From: an uncultured bacterium
GTDB taxonomy: Bacteria; Muiribacteriota; Ozemobacteria; Ozemobacterales; Ozemobacteraceae
Assembly (NCBI GenBank): GCA_946407375.1
Contig: CAMJNS010000013.1
Span: 1-38,373, forward strand
Reading direction: 5' to 3'
DNA: 38,373 nt
Part shown: positions 31,056 through 38,373 of the stretch, piece by piece
How positions within the stretch are numbered: the first letter of the stretch is position 1
Layout: every line of letters begins with the position of its first letter
Translations under genes and position numbers: made by a program
Notes under the pieces: generated by a model
What the model saw: only the letters and a program-made list of their open reading frames with translations
The model's database searches: none
What the model was told of the DNA's origin: nothing

Positions 31056-32543
31056 TTATTTTAAATATTCCATAAATGTAGTTGCTGCCGTGGCAAAACC
31101 AAATCTTTGTCCTAATTGGGTTCTAGCCAAAGTTACAAGTATCGTTCCCATTAGAATGGCGAGAATGATTACTACTTTAACCATATCTTGACCTTTTAGA
31201 GAGCCAACTTCACGAGGATTCTTAGAAAGATAAGCAGAAGCTGCGAATAATTCTTCCCCTATAAGAGTGTAGTCACAGGCTGCAACAAAGAATGGAATCT
31301 GTGATGGTTCAGCAGTACCGGCTATTTGAATCGCACCGATGGTGTTACCAGTTTCAGCAAGAATCAATGATTCTGCATAGAATGTACCTAAGTAGAAACA
31401 AGCGGCTGGTTTATCACGCATCATAATACCACCAACACCTGCTACATAACCAAATTGGTCATCAGTCAAGTAGTTGATTCTGTCTGGTCTATAGGCATCA
31501 ACTCTACCTTTTTCCATATATGCCTGTTTTACTACTTCTTGAGCAACAGACATAACAAAACTTCTTGTCATTGGTGAATACAAATCTGTATCGTATTCAG
31601 CAGTTTTTCTAGCAACATGACCGAGAATAGTTACCCCGGCAATGGTTTGAATATCGTCCATATCCATAATACCAGGAACATAGAGGACACCACGACCCAT
31701 TTCTGTAGCACGACCAACAGCATCTTCTATTGCTGAAAGACCGCTTATTCTTCTAATAAACATTTCCTTACCACGTTGAGCTTGGAATGTGTAGTAACTA
31801 ACAAATACGAGAAGAACAAGAATTACTGCCAAAGTAGAACCACGACTTTTTTCGAAAAGATATGTTTCTTTTTTCTTTTCTTTTTTAGGTTCAGCAGCTT
31901 TATTATCTTGAGATTCAGCAACTATATTTTCTTGAGATTTAGCATTATTTGAATCTAATTCATTATCAGCTATTGAAGAAGGAGCTGCTTCTGAACCTTG
32001 TGATAATGCTTTTTCAGAAGTTTGAGCTGCATCATTGCTTTCAACAACAGTTTCTTTTTCTGTTGGGGTAACAGCTATTTCAGCAGGAGTTTCTGGAGCA
32101 GTAAGAGCAGGAGCTGCTTCTTTAACTGGTTCAGAAAGAGTATTATTAACTGTATCTACTACTTTTTCTTTAGTTTCATTTATAGTATTTTCTACTGGAG
32201 TAATAACTTCAGTTTCAATTTTGTTAACTATTTTTTCTGTAGCAGCTTTTGCTTCGGCATTAGACTGAGGAATTACATCTGGTAAAATAACAGAAGGTGA
32301 TTCATTTTCTTTTGGCAAAACTTCATCTGCTGGTGAAACTTCAACAGAAATTGCTTTATTACTATCGTCTGATACTGTCGTAGGTTCAGTATTCGGAACT
32401 TCATTACTGTTTGTAACGACAGATTCAGAGGTTGAAACAGGCACTACTTCACTTTGAGCATACAAAGTAAAAGTAGACACCAAACAGAGTACTGCAATTA
32501 AGATATAACGCAGTTCTCTGGGCACTCGCCGTAAAACGCTCAT
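31056..32543 (-). CDS. Signal-peptide membrane protein, DUF6754-like
   Basis: The 495-residue protein has a signal peptide (RYILIAVLCLVSTFTLYAQS) and then about 180 residues of Ser/Thr/Glu/Pro-rich disordered linker. A transmembrane segment follows (TLAVILVLLVFVSYYTF), then a conserved domain of about 200 residues and a final membrane segment (VVIILAILMGTILVTL). The domain contains ISGLSAIEDAVGRATEMGRGVLYVPG and FGYVAGVGGIMMRDKPAACF. I associate this domain with DUF6754, whose function is unknown. ATG 32543 after GGAGG starts the signal peptide; the longer frame to 32618 adds unsupported sequence. As first gene of the operon, its promoter should lie in the 43-bp gap from the OppF-like stop or further upstream. 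Confidence 0.75.
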   Translation of the reverse strand: MSVLRRVPRELRYILIAVLCLVSTFTLYAQSEVVPVSTSESVVTNSNEVPNTEPTTVSDDSNKAISVEVSPADEVLPKENESPSVILPDVIPQSNAEAKAATEKIVNKIETEVITPVENTINETKEKVVDTVNNTLSEPVKEAAPALTAPETPAEIAVTPTEKETVVESNDAAQTSEKALSQGSEAAPSSIADNELDSNNAKSQENIVAESQDNKAAEPKKEKKKETYLFEKSRGSTLAVILVLLVFVSYYTFQAQRGKEMFIRRISGLSAIEDAVGRATEMGRGVLYVPGIMDMDDIQTIAGVTILGHVARKTAEYDTDLYSPMTRSFVMSVAQEVVKQAYMEKGRVDAYRPDRINYLTDDQFGYVAGVGGIMMRDKPAACFYLGTFYAESLILAETGNTIGAIQIAGTAEPSQIPFFVAACDYTLIGEELFAASAYLSKNPREVGSLKGQDMVKVVIILAILMGTILVTLARTQLGQRFGFATAATTFMEYLK

Positions 32544-32586
32544 GGATAAACCTCCATCAACAAAATATGAAAAAATTATAAAACAC

Positions 32587-33522
32587 TCAAACTTTTGTGT
32601 CAATAAATTTGAAGTCACAGCCTTCTCTTAGTGATAGAGCCGCATTTAGAAGTTTCTTGCTATATTCATGTTTGGCATCGGTTAGCAATTTGTCTGCTGG
32701 GAGTTCTTCAACTATTTCTCCATGGTATAAAAGAATTATTCTGTCTGAAATTTGTCTGACAACGGCAACATCATGAGAAATGAATATCATTGACAAGCCA
32801 CGTTTTTTCTTTAATTCCATCAATAATTCTAATATTTGTGCCTGTACAGAAACATCTAATGCAGAAACTGCTTCATCTGCAATAATAAGTTTAGGATTAA
32901 GAATTAATGCCCTGCATATTCCTATTCTTTGGCGTTGTCCGCCACTAAATTCAGATGGGTATTTATTAAGTGAATCTGGAGAAAGACCAACTTCTTTTAA
33001 AGCATCTTTTAAAAAAAAGTCAGGAACATTTTTATTTAGAAAAATATTGTTTTTTAATTTAAATATATTCTCTATGTTAGGTTCTTGATGAACTAAAGAA
33101 CCAGTTTTATCATCATAAACTAATTGATGGATTTTTAATGGTTCTAACAGAATTTGTTTTACAGTCATTCGAGGGTCTAAAGAACTGAATGGATCTTGAA
33201 AAATCATTTGCATGTCACGGTAAACTGCAAGTTTTTCTAAATCTTTTGCTCCTAAAATATCTCTGCCTAGAAGATATGCTTCACCGAAATCAGCCTTATG
33301 TATTCCCATTAAAACTCTTGCTAAGGTTGATTTCCCAGAACCTGATTCACCTAATATTCCTAATATTTCACCTCTTTTTACAGAAAAAGATACATCATTT
33401 AAGGCTTTAATGCTTTCGGGGTTTTGTTTTGTAATCAGTCTTTTAATTTTGTCGCTTATTTTTTTTTCTACAACAAAACTTTTACAAAGATGGGATACTT
33501 TTAGTATTTCTTCGTCTTCCAT
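32587..33522 (-). CDS. Oligopeptide ABC transporter ATPase (OppF/DppF type)
   Basis: The 311-residue protein has a complete nucleotide-binding domain: Walker A GESGSGKST (58-66), the Q-loop DMQMIFQDPFSSLDPRMTV, signature SGGQRQRIGICRAL, Walker B LIIADEAVSALD and the switch His in FISHD. It couples ATP hydrolysis to peptide import together with the D-type ATPase. Between Q-loop and signature it carries an insertion (about residues 135-165, Asn/Lys/Phe-rich) not typical of OppF. It is 9 bp after the OppD-like gene. No permease is nearby. Confidence 0.9.
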   Translation of the reverse strand: MEDEEILKVSHLCKSFVVEKKISDKIKRLITKQNPESIKALNDVSFSVKRGEILGILGESGSGKSTLARVLMGIHKADFGEAYLLGRDILGAKDLEKLAVYRDMQMIFQDPFSSLDPRMTVKQILLEPLKIHQLVYDDKTGSLVHQEPNIENIFKLKNNIFLNKNVPDFFLKDALKEVGLSPDSLNKYPSEFSGGQRQRIGICRALILNPKLIIADEAVSALDVSVQAQILELLMELKKKRGLSMIFISHDVAVVRQISDRIILLYHGEIVEELPADKLLTDAKHEYSKKLLNAALSLREGCDFKFIDTKV

Positions 33523-33531
33523 ATTTAAAAG

Positions 33532-34491
33532 CTATTTGTGCCAGCAGGCAACGAAATGGCTATCTCCAATCTTTTTGAGTTCAGGTCTTGAATTATAACA
33601 GTTATTCGTAGCTATTTTACATCTATCAGCATAAACACAACCACTAAGTTTTTCATCAGGAGATGGCAAAGTTCCAATTATTGGCTGTGGAAGTTTCCTC
33701 TCTTGAACAAGTCTAGGCAATGCTGAAATTAAATCACAGGTATAAGGGTGTTGGGGATTATTGATTATTTCTTTTGTGGGACCTTTTTCTAATAAATTAC
33801 CACAATATAAAATAGCTATTTCATCAGAGATACTTCTTAATACACCTAAGTCGTGGCTTATGAATAACATACTTAAATGTTGTTCAACTATTTGTTTTCT
33901 TAATTCTCTAAGTAATTGAATTTGCAATTCGGCATCAATAGCTGTTGTAGGTTCGTCAGCTATAATTAAATTCGGTTTCATAACTAAGGCCATTGCAATC
34001 ATTGCTCTTTGTCTCATTCCACCACTAAGTTGATGAGGATAAGAATCTAGAAATTTTTCTGGTTCTTTAAAACCAGCTCTAGTCAAAGCATCAATAACAC
34101 GGGCTTTTGCTTCTTTTGGGGTGACATTACTTTCGTGAGCATAAATTACTTCATCAATTTGCTCTTGAAGTTTCATTAGAGGATTCATTGCTGTCATTGG
34201 TTCTTGAAATACAAAACCAACTTCTTTTCCTCTGATTTTATTCAATTCATCTTCTGTTGCATTAGTTGTTTCTTTACTATCTATAAATATATGTCCACTA
34301 ATATTATTTATAGAGGCTTTTGGAATGAGCCCAACTATGCTCATTGCCATAACTGATTTACCAGAGCCAGATTCGCCTGCTATACCAAGACAGGTTCCAT
34401 CTGCAACTTCAAGATTGATGTTTTCTAATACGGGTAAAGATCTTCCATCAGATCCTTTTAAAACTATGCTGTAATTCTCTATTTTTAACAT
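33532..34491 (-). CDS. Oligopeptide ABC transporter ATPase (OppD/DppD type)
   Basis: The 319-residue protein has Walker A GESGSGKS (39-46), signature LSGGMRQRAMIAMAL and Walker B LIIADEPTTAID. Its C-terminal oligo/dipeptide region (HPYTCDLISALPRL...GTLPSPDEKLSGC) contains the cysteine cluster C-x5-C-x6-C-x16-C often seen in DppD-type subunits, where it can bind an Fe-S cluster. The chosen ATG 34491 starts directly at the conserved MLKIENYSI. A TTG 27 bp earlier overlaps the previous gene's end. It lies downstream of the binding-protein gene in one operon. Confidence 0.9.
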   Translation of the reverse strand: MLKIENYSIVLKGSDGRSLPVLENINLEVADGTCLGIAGESGSGKSVMAMSIVGLIPKASINNISGHIFIDSKETTNATEDELNKIRGKEVGFVFQEPMTAMNPLMKLQEQIDEVIYAHESNVTPKEAKARVIDALTRAGFKEPEKFLDSYPHQLSGGMRQRAMIAMALVMKPNLIIADEPTTAIDAELQIQLLRELRKQIVEQHLSMLFISHDLGVLRSISDEIAILYCGNLLEKGPTKEIINNPQHPYTCDLISALPRLVQERKLPQPIIGTLPSPDEKLSGCVYADRCKIATNNCYNSRPELKKIGDSHFVACWHK

Positions 34492-34501
34492 ATTACAGAT
34501 T

Positions 34502-36148
34502 TCAATTTTCTTTCCCAAACATAATTTTCCAGCTTAAGATGTCATCCCAAATTGTGCTTTTGGATTTAATCGTCTTAACAGGAGTTCCATGAATTAAGGC
34601 TAAATCACAAGGCCTGATAAGAAAAGCACAGGGGCACAAAGCGGATAGTTTTTCATTTACAATTTTATATGCTAGATTTTTATCTCTATCTGTTACTGCT
34701 GAATCTAGAATAATTAAGTTTGCATCAAGTTCAGCATCGTCTATGCCTGTAAAATTAAGACTATCCGTTCCAACAATATTTTTGCTTCCAAATAAATATT
34801 TCATACTACAATCATTGCTGATATGGTAACTAAGAAGAGCTGTCTCAAATTTGCCACCTTTTAATTCATTTGAAACAAATTCATTCCAGCCAACAGCTTT
34901 TATTTCTGCTTGAATCCCAACAGCTTTAAGACTTTCTATCATTTTTTCAGCGATGATGCGTCTAGAAACAGAATCATTATTAATTAAAATACTTAATTTG
35001 AAAGTATTTCCATTGAAGTCTCTGAAACCATCATTGTTTTTATCTACTATACCTGCTTGTTCTAATAGACGTTTCCCTTCTTCTAAATTAGAAGCAGTTT
35101 TTTCAGGAGTTATGTTTTCTTCAACTGGAATTAAGTTATCAAATAAAAGAGTTGATCCTTCTCCGAATGATTGTTTTACAATATTTCTATCCATAATAAG
35201 ATTAAGTGCTTTTCTTATATTAACATCTCTTAATTTATCATTTTGAGTGTTAAATACCCAAGTTAAAACAGCAGGATTAGGATATTCAACATAATGTATG
35301 TTTTCAATACCTAGGTTTTTAAGTTGTTCAGCAATCATAGAAGGGGCACTCATCCAGTCTAATTGTTTTTCACGGAAATCGCTGATTGTTTGCTGAAGTT
35401 CATAAGAGCAAATAATAACTACATTAGGTCTTGTAGAACCTTTTCCATCAAAAAAGTTTTGATTAGGTTCTAGAAGCATAAATTTATTATCTTTATTTTC
35501 TTTTACTTGATAAGGACCTAGTCCAATGGGCTTTTTTATGTAGTTCTTGTAACTTTCTTCTAGAGTTGTACCACTAGCTATATTTTCTTTTGAAAGAATA
35601 TGTTCTGGAATTATTCCGGCACAGAGCATATCAAGGTATTTTTTTGAGTTTTCCTTGAAAGTTATTTCTGTAGTATCGCCGTCATTTTTTATAGAAATGA
35701 TTTCTTTTGCTGTGTCAGAATAAGGGCTATTTTTTTCAGGAAGTTTCATTTGATTAATACTATATTCAAATTCTGAAACATTAAAATCTTTCCCATCGTG
35801 CCATTTTAAGCCTTTACGCCAATTCCCGATAACTACAAGCTTTTCGTCTTCTAATTTTGTTTCAAAGCTTTCAAATAAATAGGGTTTATATTTGCCTTCT
35901 TCAGTTTTTCTTAATGGGGAGGCAAAAACTAAATTGCAGAACATTTTATCATGTTCTGTTTCTGCTGCTTTAATTGGATCTATTTCGGCTGGAGCACCGT
36001 AGAACCCAAGTTTTAAATATTTACCTGTTTGATCAGCCATATATTTGGCATATTCGGGAGGTATTTCTTTCTTTCCGCAGCCTGAAAGAGTGAACATACT
36101 ACAAATAATTAAAGCAAATATAGCTATTTTTGATTTATTAGTTACCAT
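34502..36148 (-). CDS. Family 5 peptide-binding lipoprotein (OppA/DppA-like)
   Basis: The 548-residue protein has a lipoprotein signal peptide ending in LSGC (Cys24), so it should be membrane-anchored in the periplasm. The body matches SBP family 5: GLKWHDGKDFNVSEFEYSINQM, KPIGLGPYQVKEN and DVNIRKALNLIMDRNIV are characteristic. It binds short peptides, or in some members nickel chelates or other ligands; the ligand cannot be told from sequence. Its gene overlaps the ligase-like gene upstream by 11 bp and precedes OppD- and OppF-type ATPases. The two permease subunits expected between them are missing. Confidence 0.9.
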   Translation of the reverse strand: MVTNKSKIAIFALIICSMFTLSGCGKKEIPPEYAKYMADQTGKYLKLGFYGAPAEIDPIKAAETEHDKMFCNLVFASPLRKTEEGKYKPYLFESFETKLEDEKLVVIGNWRKGLKWHDGKDFNVSEFEYSINQMKLPEKNSPYSDTAKEIISIKNDGDTTEITFKENSKKYLDMLCAGIIPEHILSKENIASGTTLEESYKNYIKKPIGLGPYQVKENKDNKFMLLEPNQNFFDGKGSTRPNVVIICSYELQQTISDFREKQLDWMSAPSMIAEQLKNLGIENIHYVEYPNPAVLTWVFNTQNDKLRDVNIRKALNLIMDRNIVKQSFGEGSTLLFDNLIPVEENITPEKTASNLEEGKRLLEQAGIVDKNNDGFRDFNGNTFKLSILINNDSVSRRIIAEKMIESLKAVGIQAEIKAVGWNEFVSNELKGGKFETALLSYHISNDCSMKYLFGSKNIVGTDSLNFTGIDDAELDANLIILDSAVTDRDKNLAYKIVNEKLSALCPCAFLIRPCDLALIHGTPVKTIKSKSTIWDDILSWKIMFGKEN

Positions 36149-38373
36149 TATTTTTATCCTGCAATATTGATATTATTTTTAATTCATTTAAAGCAAAGGC
36201 TCTGATAGATTCAGGGCAATTAGTAGAAGCAGCACATTTTTCAAAATGGTCTTTTGCTTCAGCGTATTTTTTTAAGCTTTTATATACTGTTCCAAGATCG
36301 CGATGATAAATAGGATTTGTTGGATTAAGTGAAATAGCTCTATTTAATGCTTGAATTGATGTTTCTTTTTCTCCCATATTGAATGCTGAAATACCTAATA
36401 TATTTTGCATTGTTGGGTCATTGGGAACAATATTGCATACCATTTTCGAATGATTAAAAGCTTCAGGCCATTTTAATCTTTGACTATAAAATATAGCTAA
36501 AGCTGCATTTGCTTGAATTTTATAATTATCTACGTTTTCAAGCTTTTTAAGGAATTTTTCAGCATTGGTTTCTAATTCACTTCTTTCGATTCCTTTTATA
36601 GGAGTTTGGCTACTTAATAATTCTGTAGCTATTTTCCCGCCATAGAAATAGTATATGTTTCTAGCGTCTCCTGCTGTGCGGTATAGACCTTTTAACGCTT
36701 CTTGGTATGCCATAACAGGATTATTCATAATATGATAGAAGATATGCATTCTTCTAAATGTTATTGAATGGTAAGTGGAACGGGCGTTAAAGTTTATGTT
36801 ATTCCAGGCTTTATCGACGTATTTCATGGCTATTTCAGGGAATTTGCCGTTTTTCAATTCCTCAGCCAAAACACTGAGTTCACCAATAAACTGGCTAACT
36901 CCTTCAAGGTTATTGCTTTTTAACATTTTATACTTTGCAAGTTCAGGGATTAATTCCGGACCTTTTTGAGATAATTGATTTATTAATTGGACTAGACCGT
37001 TATAAAATTGTTGTGTTGTTCCGTGTTCATACCAAGTTGCAAGTTTGGTATAAGGGTCACCAGGCAAAGGATCAAGTTTTATTGCGTCTAACAAAAGCTG
37101 TCTAGCTTTTATCATACTTAATAAATCTTTGTTTCTATAAGTTATAATTAATTCGGATTCTCTTACCATTTTGTCTGCATCCCAACACCTGAATTCATGG
37201 TAAATGTTTAATGAAGAACCTATAAAAGCAATGAAAACTAGAAAAATACAGAGAGGTTCTTTTAAACCTTTTATAGGAATACGTTTCAATGGTGATTTAA
37301 AGAAATCTGTTTCTGTTAAAACTGGGACTAAGGCTAAAAAGATTACTGCAAATACTGCTGTTTCAATTCTGTGGAATGGAAAATCTGGAACTGCTGCGAA
37401 GAGTTGAGCTACGATAGCTGCTCCTAATCCTATAATTAAAATATGATCTCCATTCATTTTGTTATCTTTTTGACCAAAAATATCTTTTTGCATTGAATTA
37501 CTAATAGAAGCAAAAAATCTTTTTACTAAAAATAGGAAGAGAATCATTCCTATGATACCTAATTCAGAAAAGATTTGTAACCAGTCATTGTGAGCTTGTC
37601 TGAATGTTACAGCAGTGAAACTTTGCTTATTGGAATCAGAGAAAACTTCTGCTTCTTTCAATGGGAAGAAATGCTTAAAGGAACCAAAGCCTTGCCCAAG
37701 AAGAAGAGTTCTTGGGTTTTCTGTAAAGGCTTTATTGTTTCCATACCATACCCACATTCTCTCATATGTATTACTTACTAATCTATTCAGGGTAAATGTT
37801 AGTTTTATTTTATCCCACATTGATTCTGAGCGAATTGTTCTAGCTGAAACTATTAAGCCACCTAATAAGCAGCCTATAGTTGCAGTTATTACTATAATAC
37901 CGCCTATTATCATAACTTTTTTAGATCCTTTAAAGTGTATTGCTGCCATTATCATCATAAAGATAAAACCAACAGCAAAACCTATTAAAGCCGCTCTGCA
38001 TCTTGTAATATAAAGTCCATAAAGTAGCCAGCTAAAGAGACCCAAAGAAATTAGCTTCATATATATATTTTTGTAATAGAAAATGAAAGCTAATGGAACG
38101 AAAGCAACAAACATTGCAAAAGTACCAAGATAGTTTCTATTTCCAAATGTTGATACAACAGAGCCCATTGCGTAATCAGGACTAGCTAATTGAGGAAACA
38201 GAGGAATATAAAAGCCATTAGGATCATATTGTTTTGCTAAAACTTGGTCTTTTACAAAATGAAGACCATTGGGAGTTAATTGAAAATATAAATTATAGGT
38301 TTCCATAAAACCTATAGTTGCTGTAGCTAATCCAGTAAATAATACTACCCATAAGAGTAATTCTACTTGCCAC
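36138..38373 (-). CDS. O-antigen ligase/polymerase-like membrane protein with C-terminal TPRs (5'-truncated by window)
   Basis: The frame is open from the window end, and residues before the first Met (38306) continue a transmembrane segment (LLLWVVLFTGLATATIGF), so the true start lies outside. The N-terminal 330 residues are polytopic with the WaaL/Wzy_C signature QAHNDWLQIFSELGIIG (HN and L after a periplasmic loop) and GQGFGSFKHFFP. The last 300 residues are soluble helices ending in recognisable TPR units (NPIYHRDLGTVYKSLKKYAEAKDHFEK). Such proteins ligate or polymerise glycans on the outer face of the inner membrane. The TPR tail suggests protein-protein contacts. The chain-length gene at 23993 could act in the same pathway; this is inference. 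Confidence 0.87.
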   Translation of the reverse strand, partial: WQVELLLWVVLFTGLATATIGFMETYNLYFQLTPNGLHFVKDQVLAKQYDPNGFYIPLFPQLASPDYAMGSVVSTFGNRNYLGTFAMFVAFVPLAFIFYYKNIYMKLISLGLFSWLLYGLYITRCRAALIGFAVGFIFMMIMAAIHFKGSKKVMIIGGIIVITATIGCLLGGLIVSARTIRSESMWDKIKLTFTLNRLVSNTYERMWVWYGNNKAFTENPRTLLLGQGFGSFKHFFPLKEAEVFSDSNKQSFTAVTFRQAHNDWLQIFSELGIIGMILFLFLVKRFFASISNSMQKDIFGQKDNKMNGDHILIIGLGAAIVAQLFAAVPDFPFHRIETAVFAVIFLALVPVLTETDFFKSPLKRIPIKGLKEPLCIFLVFIAFIGSSLNIYHEFRCWDADKMVRESELIITYRNKDLLSMIKARQLLLDAIKLDPLPGDPYTKLATWYEHGTTQQFYNGLVQLINQLSQKGPELIPELAKYKMLKSNNLEGVSQFIGELSVLAEELKNGKFPEIAMKYVDKAWNNINFNARSTYHSITFRRMHIFYHIMNNPVMAYQEALKGLYRTAGDARNIYYFYGGKIATELLSSQTPIKGIERSELETNAEKFLKKLENVDNYKIQANAALAIFYSQRLKWPEAFNHSKMVCNIVPNDPTMQNILGISAFNMGEKETSIQALNRAISLNPTNPIYHRDLGTVYKSLKKYAEAKDHFEKCAASTNCPESIRAFALNELKIISILQDKNNGN

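Noticed and set aside
32022..32285. Plus-strand Ser/Phe-rich ORFs
   Set aside because: They are shadows of the low-complexity linker of the DUF6754-like gene on the other strand.

Overview
The window is AT-rich and reads as a chromosomal piece of an uncultured diderm (Gram-negative-type) bacterium. It carries an O-antigen-ligase-like protein, a Wzz-like chain-length protein, a lipobox substrate-binding protein and a large set of secretion-type pseudopilins. Many multi-GAF signalling proteins plus tandem GspG-like pseudopilins would fit a lineage such as Candidatus Riflebacteria. That assignment is from memory and weak; no rRNA or other marker here settles it.

Layout: all genes from 1 to about 14.35 kb are on the + strand and all genes from 14.6 kb to the end are on the - strand, so the two halves converge near 14.4-14.6 kb. 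(1) 1-8.2 kb is a tightly overlapping operon: a GAF/SpoIIE phosphatase (cut by the window start), a GAF/GGDEF diguanylate cyclase, a GAF/HD-GYP phosphodiesterase, a class II tRNA nucleotidyltransferase and a site-2 protease. (2) 8.4-13.5 kb is a tandem array of five paralogous pseudopilin genes in two subfamilies. Each subfamily is preceded by a good sigma-54-type promoter, and the spacers are filled with modular hairpin repeats. (3) 13.6-14.4 kb holds a type III toxin-antitoxin locus of the ToxIN/AbiQ kind: promoter, three 36-37 nt antitoxin RNA repeats, an internal terminator, and a ToxN-like endoribonuclease gene broken by a single-base frameshift in a G5 run. The locus is bracketed by two copies of the same terminator hairpin. 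(4) 14.6-24 kb (- strand) has a U32 peptidase/RlhA-like gene with a palindromic repeat inserted in frame, aroQ, a cysteine-less B12/radical-SAM-like protein, a universal stress protein, a TolB-like propeller protein, a LysM low-complexity protein, an FmdB-type zinc ribbon protein and an orphan N6-adenine methyltransferase. (5) 24-32.5 kb (- strand) is a compact eight-gene operon of mostly unknown function. It combines a signal-peptide membrane protein (DUF6754-like), three further membrane proteins, a small helical protein, a GlmL-family ASKHA ATPase, a barrel-sandwich/KOW-like protein and a Wzz-like protein. (6) 32.6-38.4 kb (- strand) has oligopeptide ABC transporter parts (two ATPases and the binding lipoprotein, no permeases) and an O-antigen-ligase/TPR protein cut by the window end.

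The most notable items are the ToxIN-like locus with its frameshifted toxin, the in-frame repeat insertion in the U32 gene, the pseudopilin array with Ca-loop-bearing extensions and sigma-54 promoters, and the GlmL/DUF6754 membrane operon that has no glutamate mutase beside it.
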